From NCBI RefSeq assembly GCF_000828915.1, contig NZ_AP014569.1, positions 1,054,001-1,118,000 of the forward strand: a stretch of 64,000 nucleotides of DNA, in the 5' to 3' direction. This DNA is from Serpentinimonas maccroryi. Lineage in GTDB: Bacteria > Pseudomonadota > Gammaproteobacteria > Burkholderiales > Burkholderiaceae_C. Below the pieces are notes generated by a model. It was not told the origin of the DNA. It saw only the letters and a program-made list of their open reading frames with translations, and made no database searches. Made by a program: the position numbers and the translations under genes. Of this stretch, positions 39,033-48,469 are shown in pieces (within the stretch, counting starts at the first letter, position 1; every line of letters begins with the position of its first letter).

Positions 39033-40528
39033 ACGCTTGCCCGCCGCCCCAAACACAGAGCGCTGCAAAGCCGCCCAGCAAAGGGCACCGCTTGCGCCTG
39101 TCGCGCCAGTTGCTGCTTTGGTTGTTGCTGCCCCAGATCGTGCTTTGGGCTGCCGGGGGTGCGGCTGCTTACCGGCTCGCTGCCAGCTACGTGGATCAGG
39201 CACTCGACATGGGGCTGGCGCAGTCTAGCCGGGCCTTGGCGCGCCAGCTCAAACCGCTGGGCGAAGGCTTGCTGATCGATTTCCCCCGCGCCGCTCAGGC
39301 CATACTCGAAGCCGATCCGCAAGACCGCCAGTTTTATATGGTGAGCTCGCCACCAGGCAGCTTCATATTGGGTAACCACAGCTTGCCGTCGCCGCCGCCA
39401 GAAGTGCAGGCCAACCCGCAACCGGACCGCCCTTTTTTCTACGATGGCCTGATGCCTTTGATGCCTGACAGCAGCACCATGGTGCAGGTGCGGGTGGTGG
39501 CCCTCTACCAACTGCTCGGTGCCGAATTCGGGGCGGGCCCGCAGCAGGTGCTGATTCAGGTCGCACGCAGCAAAACCACGCGCGAACAACTGGTCGAGCG
39601 CATTTTGGTTGACATGCTGCTGCCCCTTTCAACCTTGATGATTTTGATGAGTCTGATCGTCTGGTTTGGTATCCAGGCTGGCCTGGCACCCATCCGGCGC
39701 CTGAGGCAGCAAGTCGAAGGGCGGGCAGCCAGCAAACTCGATCCCATCGAGCTCGACGGTGCCCCGTTGGAGCTGCACGCGCTGGCGCAGGCGCTCAACA
39801 CCCTGCTGGCCGATGCCCGCCAGCATCTGGAGCAGCAACAGCGCTTCATAGGTGATGCTGCGCACCAGTTGCGCACCCCCTTGGCGGGCCTGAAGGCCCA
39901 AACCGAACTGGCTCTGCAAGAACTCGAAGCCAGCGAGCATGCCGATTTGCGCCATCGCTTAGCCAAGGTACATGAAAGCGCTGCCCGAGGCGCCCACCTC
40001 GTCAACCAGTTGCTCAGCTTGGCGCGCTCCGAACCCTCGGCACCTTTGCCCCAAATGCAGCGCATCGACTTGCTGGCCTTGCTGCAAACCGTAGTGGCTG
40101 AATGGGTGCCCAAAGCGTTGCGCGCGAAAATCGACCTAGGCTGGGAACATAGCGGAAGCCCATCAGCATGGGTCTGGGCAGAACCAACGCTGCTGCGCGA
40201 AGCCATCTCAAACCTGATAGACAACGCAATCCAATACGCGGGTGCAGGTGCCATGATCACAGTTGCACTGGAGTCGAACACCGAATCGCTGCAAATCTGG
40301 GTGCGCGACAACGGACCAGGGATCGCGCCGGCGTTGCGCGAGCGCGCCTTTGAGCGCTTTTTTAGGGGCACCCAGCAAGGCAACGGCTGCGGCTTGGGGC
40401 TGGCCATTGTGCGCGACATTGTGCGCCGTCACGGTGGTGAGGTTGACTTGCGGCACCCACCCGGTGGCGGGTTGGAGGTGGGCATCAGCCTGGCCGCAAT
40501 CCCTCCTCAAGTGCTCAGGACTGCTTAA
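39029..40528 (+). CDS. Sensor histidine kinase (TctE/QseC type)
   Basis: 499-residue inner-membrane kinase. Membrane segments lie at about 27-50 and 193-215, with a periplasmic sensor between them (about 51-192, TctE-N-like). HAMP-like linker, phosphoacceptor H279 in DAAHQLRTPLAG, then ATPase N-box SNLIDNAIQYA near 405, DNGPGIA near 430 and GLGLAIV near 460. The start is TTG 39029, overlapping the regulator stop (TTGA) with ggag at 39014-39017; no ATG is available. The last 14 bases overlap the convergent ROK gene. Confidence 0.92.
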   Translation: MNACPPPQTQSAAKPPSKGHRLRLSRQLLLWLLLPQIVLWAAGGAAAYRLAASYVDQALDMGLAQSSRALARQLKPLGEGLLIDFPRAAQAILEADPQDRQFYMVSSPPGSFILGNHSLPSPPPEVQANPQPDRPFFYDGLMPLMPDSSTMVQVRVVALYQLLGAEFGAGPQQVLIQVARSKTTREQLVERILVDMLLPLSTLMILMSLIVWFGIQAGLAPIRRLRQQVEGRAASKLDPIELDGAPLELHALAQALNTLLADARQHLEQQQRFIGDAAHQLRTPLAGLKAQTELALQELEASEHADLRHRLAKVHESAARGAHLVNQLLSLARSEPSAPLPQMQRIDLLALLQTVVAEWVPKALRAKIDLGWEHSGSPSAWVWAEPTLLREAISNLIDNAIQYAGAGAMITVALESNTESLQIWVRDNGPGIAPALRERAFERFFRGTQQGNGCGLGLAIVRDIVRRHGGEVDLRHPPGGGLEVGISLAAIPPQVLRTA

Positions 40529-41741
40529 GAAAAATATCTTTATCGGGGAAAAATTGCCCGTGCAGTGGCAACAGCGCTCCCCCTAGGGCCCGTGCGTGCA
40601 TACCCACCGCACCGCGCACCACGGTGGGCACCCTCAATCCAGCTGAAGGGTAATCGGCCATGCTGGTGTGCGTGCGGACACACAGGGCATCGAGCAGTTT
40701 GGCCGAGATCGATCCATCGACGATCAGAGCGTCTATGTCCAGCAAAGCCGACGCAGCCGTGGCAGTCATGGCCAGGGCGCTGGCCGAAGCAGCCAGCCAA
40801 GGCTGCACCAAGGTTTGATGCACAGGCGCACAGATTTCATCGACAAAAACCAGATTGGGATCCAGCCCGTGGTGCTTGAGTGTGCGCTCGAGCTGCCAAG
40901 CCGAAGCCACTTCGAGCAGCTGGCAGGACCGGTCCGAGGGGCCGGCCAGATGCAGGGGCAAAGAGCCAATGGCGCCGGCATTGCCGCTCGAACCATGGAT
41001 CAAGCGCCCCTGCAACACCAAGCCCCCACCCACGAACGTGCCCACAAACACATACAAAAAGTTGGGCCAGTTCTGCCCCTTGCCCAAAATCAGCTCGGCA
41101 GTACAAGCCGCTACCGTATCGCGGGCAAATACAACCGGGAGCGCGGTCAATTTTTGCATCTCAGTTTGTGGTTCTACGTCAGCCCATTGTGCCAACGCCT
41201 GCGCCGTTTGCGGCCCAAGCACATCGGCCCATTGGTGCATGGAGGTGGGCGTGGCCAGCCCCAGACCCACTACCCGGTCCCATTGCACACCCAGTCCAGC
41301 GCGCAGTTGCGCCAGTCCGTGCTCCACCAACGGAAACACCTGTTCGGGTTGCGGAGTATCGTAGTGGTGTGTTAAATGGCGCTCGATCTGACCCACAAAA
41401 TTCACCAGCACGATCTCAAGGCTGCGCCGCCCGATCTGCACACCAATGCTGTATGCCCCCTCGGGGTTCAGAGCCAGCGGCACCGAGGGCTGCCCGATGC
41501 CGCCGCGCAGACGGTCCAATTTGAGCAGCAAACCCTCATCCAACATGCGCTCGACGATGATCGATACCGTTTGCTTGGACAGCTGCGTCAGGCGCGACAA
41601 ATCGGCCTTGGGCAATGGGCCGTGCAAGCGTATGGCTTGCAGCACGGTGCGCTCGTTGAATTGGCGCATGCCGATGTGGTTGGATCCACGCACCGCCCAA
41701 TCGGCTTCGGCAGCCCCCACCAGACTGGTAGCAAAATTCAC
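40515..41741 (-). CDS. ROK-family transcriptional repressor
   Basis: 408 residues: winged helix-turn-helix at about 25-90 (NERTVLQAIRLHGPLPKADLSRLTQLSKQTVS) then a ROK sugar-kinase-like domain (about 95-400). The usual ROK zinc-binding cysteines are not obvious, so the domain is likely a sensor and not a kinase. It starts at GTG 41741 directly behind the FucU stop. It is last in a leftward run ATPase-FucU-ROK and probably represses the CUT2 locus through the palindrome at 43041-43061; FrcR of rhizobia is the closest known arrangement. Confidence 0.88.
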   Translation of the reverse strand: MNFATSLVGAAEADWAVRGSNHIGMRQFNERTVLQAIRLHGPLPKADLSRLTQLSKQTVSIIVERMLDEGLLLKLDRLRGGIGQPSVPLALNPEGAYSIGVQIGRRSLEIVLVNFVGQIERHLTHHYDTPQPEQVFPLVEHGLAQLRAGLGVQWDRVVGLGLATPTSMHQWADVLGPQTAQALAQWADVEPQTEMQKLTALPVVFARDTVAACTAELILGKGQNWPNFLYVFVGTFVGGGLVLQGRLIHGSSGNAGAIGSLPLHLAGPSDRSCQLLEVASAWQLERTLKHHGLDPNLVFVDEICAPVHQTLVQPWLAASASALAMTATAASALLDIDALIVDGSISAKLLDALCVRTHTSMADYPSAGLRVPTVVRGAVGMHARALGGALLPLHGQFFPDKDIFLKQS

Positions 41742-42197
41742 TTAAAAACCCTCTGCCGGGCCGATAACGCCCTTACAAAAAATGAAATTTCCGTAGGCAC
41801 TGGACTCGCCGCTCTGGATAAATACACTGGCTTGCTGCACCCGGCGATAGAACTCGAAGCGTTCCACCGCCTCGATCTGCTGCCCGCCAAGCTGGTTTGA
41901 TTGCTGCAAAAAATCAATCACCCGTTGCTGTGCGGACGTGGTTTGCCCCACGGGCCAGTCGGAGTGTTGCATGTAACCGACAGGAGCAGGCACATCAAGC
42001 GCCAGCGGCAACACAGACAGCACAGCGCGCGAAACCCGCAACAAGTCCAGCCCCGGCAAGCGCAGCACCGGCTTGCCTTGGGCCAGCCACTCGGCTGTAA
42101 AGTTGGCATCCACCACCGCCACCCATTCGCCGTGCCCCATGGCACACAAATGCTGTAGCAGCGCCGGCGTGAGGATGGGGTCAATCCCTTTTAGCAT
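41742..42197 (-). CDS. RbsD/FucU-family sugar mutarotase
   Basis: 151 residues of the RbsD/FucU fold: MLKGIDPILTPALLQHLCAMGHGEWVAVVDANF, with the catalytic-type H20-region, and C-terminal SSAYGNFIFCKG. These enzymes interconvert sugar anomers (fucose, ribose) before or after uptake, so the gene suggests that the adjacent transporter delivers a sugar whose anomeric form matters. ATG 42197 overlaps the ABC ATPase stop by seven bases, with a strong GAGGAG ribosome site inside that gene. Confidence 0.9.
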   Translation of the reverse strand: MLKGIDPILTPALLQHLCAMGHGEWVAVVDANFTAEWLAQGKPVLRLPGLDLLRVSRAVLSVLPLALDVPAPVGYMQHSDWPVGQTTSAQQRVIDFLQQSNQLGGQQIEAVERFEFYRRVQQASVFIQSGESSAYGNFIFCKGVIGPAEGF

Positions 42198-42979
42198 GGC
42201 TGCTCCTCAGCCTGTGGGAGGCTGGCCGGGTCGATGGCCCCGGTGATCAGGCCAACGATTTGCTCCGGGTTGGTCTGGCCTGTGGCCCGGTTGGCAATGA
42301 TGCGGCCCTGCCTGAAGACCCAGATCCGGTCCACCAGATCGAACACCTGCCGCAAGTTGTGGCTGATGATGATCAACGGTATGCCGCTGCGCTTGAGCCC
42401 CTTGATGATTTCCTCCACCTTGGCGGTCTCTTGCACCCCCAGCGCCGCCGTGGGTTCGTCGAGGATGATGAGTTTGCGTGCAAAACCCGCAGCCCGAGCA
42501 ATCGCCACACATTGACGCTGCCCGCCCGACATGCCGCGCAGCTTTTCTGACATGTCGGGTATTTTCACCCCGGTTGCCTCCAGCATTTGCGCTGCCTGGG
42601 ATTTCATGGCTTTGTGGTTCAGCGGCGACAACGGCCCAAGGTTGAAGTAGGTGAGCTCACGCCCCAGAAAAATGTTTGAAGCCACATCGAGGTCTTCGGC
42701 GATGGCCAGCGTCTGGAACACGGTCTCGATGCCTTGCTGGCGTGCGTCAAGAGGGGAGTGGAAGTTGACTTCCCGTCCATCGATTTCGACACGGCCGGCG
42801 TTCGGGCGCTCGGTGCCCGTGATCAGGCGCACGAAGGTGCTTTTGCCTGCGCCGTTGTCGCCCACGATGGCAGCGTGTTCGCCAGCTGCTAAGCTGAAAC
42901 AGGCTTCGGTCAGGGCCTTCACACCGCCGTAGTGCTTGGTCAGGCCCGTGATGCGCAAAACAGATGGGGGAGGCTTCAT
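42191..42979 (-). CDS. CUT2 sugar ABC transporter ATP-binding protein (FrcA-like)
   Basis: 262-residue single-domain ATPase: Walker A GDNGAGKSTF near 41, GIETVFQTLA Q-loop near 90, signature MSGGQRQCVA near 153, Walker B LIILDEPTAALG near 172, His switch ISHN near 205. Ordinary CUT2 ATPases (RbsA) have two fused cassettes; a single cassette with this GIETV(F/Y)Q pattern is the FrcA type for fructose/ribose/mannose. It is transcribed divergently from its binding-protein and permease genes, unlike the usual co-directional frcBCA order. Confidence 0.9.
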   Translation of the reverse strand: MKPPPSVLRITGLTKHYGGVKALTEACFSLAAGEHAAIVGDNGAGKSTFVRLITGTERPNAGRVEIDGREVNFHSPLDARQQGIETVFQTLAIAEDLDVASNIFLGRELTYFNLGPLSPLNHKAMKSQAAQMLEATGVKIPDMSEKLRGMSGGQRQCVAIARAAGFARKLIILDEPTAALGVQETAKVEEIIKGLKRSGIPLIIISHNLRQVFDLVDRIWVFRQGRIIANRATGQTNPEQIVGLITGAIDPASLPQAEEQPC

Positions 42980-43040
42980 GAGATAAAGAAAGATGGGTTG
43001 GTCTGAAGGATTATGGGGCAGTAAAAATTCCTCGCATATT

Positions 43041-43061
43041 AGTAAAGTCCCTAGGTTTACT
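43041..43061. promoter_or_regulatory. Palindromic operator, probable ROK repressor site
   Basis: AGTAAA (43041-43046) and TTTACT (43056-43061) form a perfect 6-bp inverted repeat with a 9-bp spacer containing CCTAGG, flanked by AT-rich sequence. It lies in the 194-bp gap between the divergent ATPase and binding-protein genes, where a repressor could block both promoters. ROK regulators such as NagC, Mlc and XylR bind AT-rich inverted repeats of comparable length. Confidence 0.6.
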
Positions 43062-43173
43062 TACTCAGGTGGATCGCCTACACTTTTGCCGAGTCACCAG
43101 CAAAGGGCAGCAAGCGCCCTCCAGTGACCCACCGTGCACCCACCCACACAGCGTTTTTTCATACGGAGACATC

Positions 43174-44142
43174 ATGAAACTGCTTTCAATGCTCAAGCAA
43201 GCCGGCCTGGCCGTGCTGGCCTCCACCTGCATGCTCGCTAGCACAGCTCAGGCACAGGCTCCAACTCTGACCATTGCCTACATCACCAATGGCAACACCA
43301 ATGAGGGCTGGACCCTCATCAACAACGGGGCCGAACGGGCCGGTCAAGCGGCTGGGGTGCGCCTGATCAGCGTAGCGGCCGAGCGTGGCGAGTTGTCGCG
43401 CCAGCTGGCAATCGTCGAAGACATGATCAGTCGCCGCGTCAACGCGATTGCCATCGCACCGGTGGACTCGGCCGGGATCGCGCCTGCCATCAACCGAGCA
43501 CTGGCCGCTGGCATCCCGGTCATCGCAGTCGATACGGGCATCACAGGGGCACGCATCACCTCCTATGTGGCCACCGACAACGTTCGGGCTGCCGTGGTGC
43601 AAGGGCGCTGGACCGGTGAACAGGTGCGCGACGGTGATACCGTGATCTACATCACCGGTGACCAGAGCCAGAGCACCGGCCGCGAGCGCCGCAGTGGCTT
43701 TTTGCAAGGGCTCAACGAGGTCAGGCGCAATGTGCGTGTGGTTGAAGTGCCCACCACCTGGGACCAGACCATGGCGCAAAACGGGGTGGAATCGGCACTG
43801 CGCAGCCACCGCAATGCGCGCGTGATCGCCTCAGCTTGGGACGGCGGCGCGCTCGGCGCTCGCGCCGCGATGCTGTCGGCAGGTCTGCGTGCAGGATCGA
43901 TCCAGATCGTCGGATTTGACGGCTCCCCCGGTGGTCTGATGATGATGCGCCAGGGCTGGATGCAAGCCAATGTGGCCCAGATGCTGTCGCGCATCGGCCA
44001 GGTCGGGGTTGAAACCGCAGTGGCTGCTGCGCGCGGACAAACCGTTCCCGAGCGCATTGACACCGGCTCCTTTTTGGTTCTGCCTGCCAACCTAGAGCAG
44101 TTTGCCCGCGATTCGGGTGTGATCCAGTTCATGCGCCCCTGA
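43174..44142 (+). CDS. CUT2 sugar ABC transporter substrate-binding protein
   Basis: 322-residue periplasmic binding protein of the RbsB/FrcB fold. A Sec signal peptide ends at about residue 28 (ASTAQAQ). The mature part has LTIAYITNGNTNEGW at the first strand, AIAPVDSAGIAPAINRA near 95-111, AVDTGI near 120 and VGFDGSPGG near 250, the ligand-binding Asp/Arg region. A cggag ribosome site precedes ATG 43174. Ligand is probably fructose, ribose or another furanose/pyranose sugar; sequence alone does not decide. Confidence 0.92.
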   Translation: MKLLSMLKQAGLAVLASTCMLASTAQAQAPTLTIAYITNGNTNEGWTLINNGAERAGQAAGVRLISVAAERGELSRQLAIVEDMISRRVNAIAIAPVDSAGIAPAINRALAAGIPVIAVDTGITGARITSYVATDNVRAAVVQGRWTGEQVRDGDTVIYITGDQSQSTGRERRSGFLQGLNEVRRNVRVVEVPTTWDQTMAQNGVESALRSHRNARVIASAWDGGALGARAAMLSAGLRAGSIQIVGFDGSPGGLMMMRQGWMQANVAQMLSRIGQVGVETAVAAARGQTVPERIDTGSFLVLPANLEQFARDSGVIQFMRP

Positions 44143-44179
44143 ACACCCGCTCCGTGCCCCTAACCCCCTCAATCCGATC

Positions 44180-45121
44180 ATGAACAACATCAATCGCCAA
44201 GACTGGTTTGGGGCCTTGGTTGCCGTCGTCGCACTGGGCTTGGTGCTCAGTGTGGCCTCGCCCTATTTCCTGACGGCCGGGAACCTCTCCAACGTGCTGG
44301 TCAAGGCATCGGTGATCGCCTTGCTGGCTGGCGCACAAACCTTTGTCATCCTAACCAGCGGGGTGGACCTGTCGGTCGGGGCGGTCACAGCCCTGGCCGG
44401 CGCTATAGCAGGGCATTTGATGCTCAAACTTGGGGTCGATCCTTACGCTGCCATCGCCGTGGCGCTCTTGATCGGCATTGGGGTCGGGATGTTTAACGGC
44501 TATCTGATTGCGTATGTGGGCATTCCCTCGTTCATCGTTACGCTCGGCGGCCTGACACTGTGGCGCGGCCTGGCTTTTGAATCGACCGGTGGTTTTGACA
44601 ACTCCGGGCTGCCCGACCCTTTCCCCTTCATAGGTTATGGCGAAATCTTGGGCATTCCGATGCCCATCCTGATCATGCTGCTGGCCTACGTGGTGATGGC
44701 TTTTGTTTTGTCGAGCACCCGCTTTGGCCGCCATGTGTATGCGATCGGCTCCAATGCGGCGGGTGCGCGCCAAGTCGGCATCAATATCCGGCGCTCCACC
44801 ATGGGCGTGTATGTGGTGTCGGGCTTTGTGTGCGCGCTGGCGGCCATCGTGCTCATGGCGCGCATGGATTCATCCAGCGGTCGCATGGCGATGAACTTTG
44901 AGCTCGACGCCATTGCCGCGGTCATCTTGGGTGGCACATCGCTTTTTGGGGGTCGCGGCAGCATCTGGGGCAGCCTGCTGGGTGCCATTCTCATCACCAT
45001 GATTCGCAACGGAATGAATTTGCTTGAAATTTCGCAATTCAAACAAATGATGGCAATTGGAGCGGTGGTGATTTTGGCGGTCTGGATCGATGTGATTCGC
45101 CGCAAGCGCATGCTGCGCTGA
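44180..45121 (+). CDS. CUT2 sugar ABC transporter permease (FrcC/RbsC-like)
   Basis: 313 residues, eight or more membrane segments, with the family motifs LTSGVDLSVGAV near 57-68, YVGIPSFIVTLGGLTLWRG near 112-130, and GTSLFGGRGSIWGSLLGA near 252-269. It follows the binding protein after 37 bases and precedes the PfkB kinase by 15, so the three form one operon facing right while the ATPase gene faces left. Confidence 0.93.
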   Translation: MNNINRQDWFGALVAVVALGLVLSVASPYFLTAGNLSNVLVKASVIALLAGAQTFVILTSGVDLSVGAVTALAGAIAGHLMLKLGVDPYAAIAVALLIGIGVGMFNGYLIAYVGIPSFIVTLGGLTLWRGLAFESTGGFDNSGLPDPFPFIGYGEILGIPMPILIMLLAYVVMAFVLSSTRFGRHVYAIGSNAAGARQVGINIRRSTMGVYVVSGFVCALAAIVLMARMDSSSGRMAMNFELDAIAAVILGGTSLFGGRGSIWGSLLGAILITMIRNGMNLLEISQFKQMMAIGAVVILAVWIDVIRRKRMLR

Positions 45122-45136
45122 CCACCAAACCCCATA

Positions 45137-46066
45137 GTGAGCGCACCCATGCATACCCGTTTCGTTGTGGCCGGCGAAGCCATTGTCGACCTGATCGCCC
45201 GCAGCGATGGCAGCTTTGCACCCGCCTTGGGCGGCTCGCCTTGGAATCTGGCGCGTGCGCTCGGCCGCCTAGGCTCCCAGGTGGCTTATGTCACGCCCTT
45301 GTCCACCGACACCTTTGGCGAGCAATTTTTCAATGCCCTGCTAGAGAGCCGCGTCGAATTTGCGGGCAAACGCAGCGAGCTGCCCAGTTGCTTGGCGCTG
45401 GTGCACATACATCCCGACGGCTCGCCCGCTTACCGGTTCTACCGCGAGGGTGTGGCCGACCGCGACTACAGCCCCGAATCGGTAAAAAAACACGTAGCCG
45501 GCCCTCAGACCGTGTTTCACATCGCATCGCTGGCGCTGTTTCCGCCCGACGGATATGCGTGGGCCGGGTTTTTGGGCGAGCTAAACCAGCAGGGCATCTG
45601 CACCAGCGTGGATGTGAACGTGCGGCGGTTGCCCGGAGCCGACAACGGCGCCTACACCGAACTGCTGCTGCGCGTGATGCCACAGGCGCGCGTGCTCAAG
45701 GTCAGTGACGAAGACTTGCAACAACTCGGCCTTGGTCACGACCCGCTGCGCACGGCCCGCACGCTGCTCAACGACACCACCCAAGTGGTGCTGCTGACCC
45801 GTGGCTCCTTGGGTGCATGGTGCCTGACGGCTGAGGGCACCTGGCATGAACCGGCCCCCAATACTCCCGTATGCGACACCGTGGGTGCGGGCGATTGCAG
45901 CTACGCTGGCTTTTTGCACGCCCTCGATGCCGCGGGTGCTTTTAACCCGCCATGGCGCATACCAACGGCCCAAACTCTGCAAAATGCATTGGTTATGGCC
46001 AGTCGCTGCGCTGCCTTCAACTTGCGCCAGCAAGGTTGCCAGCCCGCTTGGCGGCAAGAACTCTGA
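45137..46066 (+). CDS. PfkB-family carbohydrate kinase
   Basis: 309 residues of the ribokinase/fructokinase fold: GGSPWNLARALGRLG near 32-46 and the C-terminal ATP/anion-hole motif DTVGAGDCSYAGFL near 248-261, with D254 as catalytic base. FrcK-like position behind the CUT2 permease suggests it phosphorylates the imported sugar (fructose the best guess). GTG 45137 or ATG 45149 is the start. A 133-bp gap with a HexR site separates it from zwf. Confidence 0.9.
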   Translation: MSAPMHTRFVVAGEAIVDLIARSDGSFAPALGGSPWNLARALGRLGSQVAYVTPLSTDTFGEQFFNALLESRVEFAGKRSELPSCLALVHIHPDGSPAYRFYREGVADRDYSPESVKKHVAGPQTVFHIASLALFPPDGYAWAGFLGELNQQGICTSVDVNVRRLPGADNGAYTELLLRVMPQARVLKVSDEDLQQLGLGHDPLRTARTLLNDTTQVVLLTRGSLGAWCLTAEGTWHEPAPNTPVCDTVGAGDCSYAGFLHALDAAGAFNPPWRIPTAQTLQNALVMASRCAAFNLRQQGCQPAWRQEL

Positions 46067-46148
46067 TGACCCTAGCCGCTCCCCGCTGCGTGGGCGTGCG
46101 TTGGGTTTCACGCCAAGCCCATTTTTTGCCCCATCTTCGTCCACTTTG

Positions 46149-46163
46149 TGTAACTTTGTTACA
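46149..46163. promoter_or_regulatory. HexR operator upstream of zwf
   Basis: TGTAACTTTGTTACA is a perfect palindrome (TGTAAC-TTT-GTTACA), matching the known HexR consensus TGTAAT-N3-ATTACA with one symmetrical change. It ends 36 bases before the zwf start and overlaps TACAAT (46160-46165), a good -10 element, so repressor binding would block the promoter. HexR is encoded at 30943-31791. Confidence 0.88.
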
Positions 46164-46199
46164 ATCTTGCCATCCAATGCAAAAAACCGGAATGCGTCC

Positions 46200-47663
46200 A
46201 TGACCGCAGCAACAGAACGCGCGCTTGATCTGCTAATTTTTGGCGGGGCCGGTGACCTCTCATGGCGAAAGCTCTTGCCTGCGCTGTACATGGCGCACGC
46301 GCACCAGCGCTTGCCAAAGGCCACCCGCATCATTGCGCTGGGCCGTCAAGCCTGGAACACCGCTCAGTACGTGGAGTTCGTGCAAGGGGCCAGCATCAAG
46401 CACATCGAGGACAGCGAACTGCACCCGGCTGCGTGGCAGGCGTTTTTGCAGCGGCTCGAATACGTGCCCCTTGACGCCACCCAAGCAGCGGACTACGCTC
46501 GCTTGGCCGCTTGCCTTACGCCGCAGGCGCAGCGCGTGTACTACTTGGCCACCGCCCCGACCCTTTTCACGCAGATTTGCCAGCACCTTGATGGCGCCGG
46601 ACTGGTCGATGCGCAAGCGCGGGTGGTGCTGGAAAAACCGCTTGGCCACGACCTGCCCTCTGCCAAAGTGATCAACGAGGCCGTGGCGCGCCATTTTGAC
46701 GAACAACAAATCTACCGCATCGACCACTATCTGGGTAAGGAAACGGTGCAAAACCTGATGGTGCTGCGCTTTGGCAACGCCATTTTTGAGCCGCTGTGGC
46801 GCGCCCCCAGCATACGCAGCGTACAAATCACGGTGGCCGAATCGGTAGGCGTGGGCAACCGGGCCGGTTTTTACGACCAGACCGGCGCGCTCCGCGACAT
46901 GGTGCAAAACCACCTGCTGCAACTGCTGTGCATCGTGGCCATGGAACCCCCCATATCCCTAGACCCCGATGACGTGCGCGATGAAAAGCTCAAGGTTTTG
47001 CGCAGCCTTCAGCGGCTCGACGCTGCGGCCATCCGCCAGCACACGGTGCGTGGTCAGTACATTGCCGGGGCAGCTCAAGGCGAATCGGTGTGCGGCTACC
47101 TAGACGAGGCCAACGTACCGCCCGACAGCCAAACCGAAACCTTTGTGGCGCTGCGCACCCAAATTAACAATGCCCGCTGGGCAGGGGTACCCTTTTTCTT
47201 GCGCACTGGCAAGCGGCTGCAAACGCGGCGCTCGCAGATCGTGATCGATTTTGCCCAACCACCATTTTCGATCTTCGGTGCCCAGCCTCACGCTGAACAC
47301 CCAAACCGCCTGATCATCACCTTGCAACCCGAGGAGTCGATCCAATTGCAAATGATGGCCAAAATCCCCGGTTCTGGCATGAGCATGAAACCGGTCTTCC
47401 TCGACCTCGACCTCGAATCGGCCTTTGCCGGTCGGCGCGCCGATGCCTACGAGCGGCTGCTGGTGGACGTGATCAAAGGGCGGTTGACTCACTTCATGCG
47501 TCGAGATGAGCTGGAGGCCGCTTGGCGCTGGGTTGACCCCATTTTGCAAGGCTGGCAGTCACAGAGCGACAAACCGCGACCTTATACCGCTGGGACCTGG
47601 GGGCCGGCTGCTTCGTCGGCCCTGATGGCCCGCGAGGGCTGTAACTGGTTTGAGGAATCATGA
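46200..47663 (+). CDS. zwf: Glucose-6-phosphate 1-dehydrogenase
   Basis: Oxidises glucose 6-phosphate to 6-phosphogluconolactone with NAD(P)+. The 487 residues have the nucleotide-binding start [19 protein letters not shown] (10-28), the active-site motif RIDHYLGKE near 174-182, and EKPLGHD near 148. The usual GASGDL is GAGDL with Trp in place of Thr after Ser, a small departure. Under a HexR-type site, it begins the run zwf-pgl-edd-eda-pgi. Its stop overlaps the pgl ATG (ATGA). Confidence 0.95.
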   Translation: MTAATERALDLLIFGGAGDLSWRKLLPALYMAHAHQRLPKATRIIALGRQAWNTAQYVEFVQGASIKHIEDSELHPAAWQAFLQRLEYVPLDATQAADYARLAACLTPQAQRVYYLATAPTLFTQICQHLDGAGLVDAQARVVLEKPLGHDLPSAKVINEAVARHFDEQQIYRIDHYLGKETVQNLMVLRFGNAIFEPLWRAPSIRSVQITVAESVGVGNRAGFYDQTGALRDMVQNHLLQLLCIVAMEPPISLDPDDVRDEKLKVLRSLQRLDAAAIRQHTVRGQYIAGAAQGESVCGYLDEANVPPDSQTETFVALRTQINNARWAGVPFFLRTGKRLQTRRSQIVIDFAQPPFSIFGAQPHAEHPNRLIITLQPEESIQLQMMAKIPGSGMSMKPVFLDLDLESAFAGRRADAYERLLVDVIKGRLTHFMRRDELEAAWRWVDPILQGWQSQSDKPRPYTAGTWGPAASSALMAREGCNWFEES

Positions 47664-48469
47664 GCACAAGCGCCGCCCAAGCCACGCCAACAGCGGGCCC
47701 TGAACCTGAGCCCGGTCCGCGCGCGCACCGCTGCGCTTGCGCTGCCACGATGGCCTTGGCGCAAGCGCAGCGGTGCGCACAGCAATTACAAACCGCGATC
47801 GCACAGCGCGGGAGGGCTACGCTGGCGCTCTCGGGTGGGCGTTCGCCCATCGCCCTATTTGAGCACTTGCGCCAGCAAGACGTAGATTGGGCGCGGGTGC
47901 AGATCACGCTCGTCGATGAGCGTTGCGTGCCCGAAGACCACCCAGACAGCAATGCCCTGCTGGTGCGCAACCACTTGTTGCAAGGTGCGGCGGCGCAGGC
48001 GCACTTCACGGGCTGGCTCGACCTTCCCTGGCCTGTGGCTTTGGATGTAGGGGCTGAGTGCGTTGCGCACGGTGCAGACCGTTCGAACAACGCGCATCTC
48101 GCGGGCCCGGCCTTGGCCGAGCGCGCCAGCCAGCGCCTGCGCGCGCTCGGGCCGGTGATCGATGTGCTGCTGCTGGGCATGGGCGAGGACGGACACACCG
48201 CCTCGTGGTTTCCTGATAGCCCCGGTTTGCACGAGGCGCTGCACGGCATGCAACCGGTGGTTTTCACACAGCCGCGCACCGCTGCACACCCACGTCTTAC
48301 GCTTTCGCGCGCGTGTGTGCTGGCGGCACGCCACCGCCACCTGGCCCTGACCGGGGCGGCCAAGCTGGCGGTGTACCAGCGCGCCTTGCAAGCCCCATCG
48401 CCCGAATTTCCGGTCTCGTTTGTGTTGGAGCGGGCTGCTGGCCCGATTGATGTTTGGATGGCACCCTGA
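47660..48469 (+). CDS. pgl: 6-phosphogluconolactonase
   Basis: Hydrolyses 6-phosphogluconolactone to 6-phosphogluconate. The 269-residue NagB-like enzyme has LALSGGRSP near 56-64, the [14 protein letters not shown] motif near 84-97, and the catalytic segment [16 protein letters not shown] near 170-185. An extra Ala/Pro/Glu-rich 25 residues lie at the N-terminus. It overlaps zwf by four bases and edd by one (TGATG), showing translational coupling along the whole set. Confidence 0.93.
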   Translation: MSTSAAQATPTAGPEPEPGPRAHRCACAATMALAQAQRCAQQLQTAIAQRGRATLALSGGRSPIALFEHLRQQDVDWARVQITLVDERCVPEDHPDSNALLVRNHLLQGAAAQAHFTGWLDLPWPVALDVGAECVAHGADRSNNAHLAGPALAERASQRLRALGPVIDVLLLGMGEDGHTASWFPDSPGLHEALHGMQPVVFTQPRTAAHPRLTLSRACVLAARHRHLALTGAAKLAVYQRALQAPSPEFPVSFVLERAAGPIDVWMAP

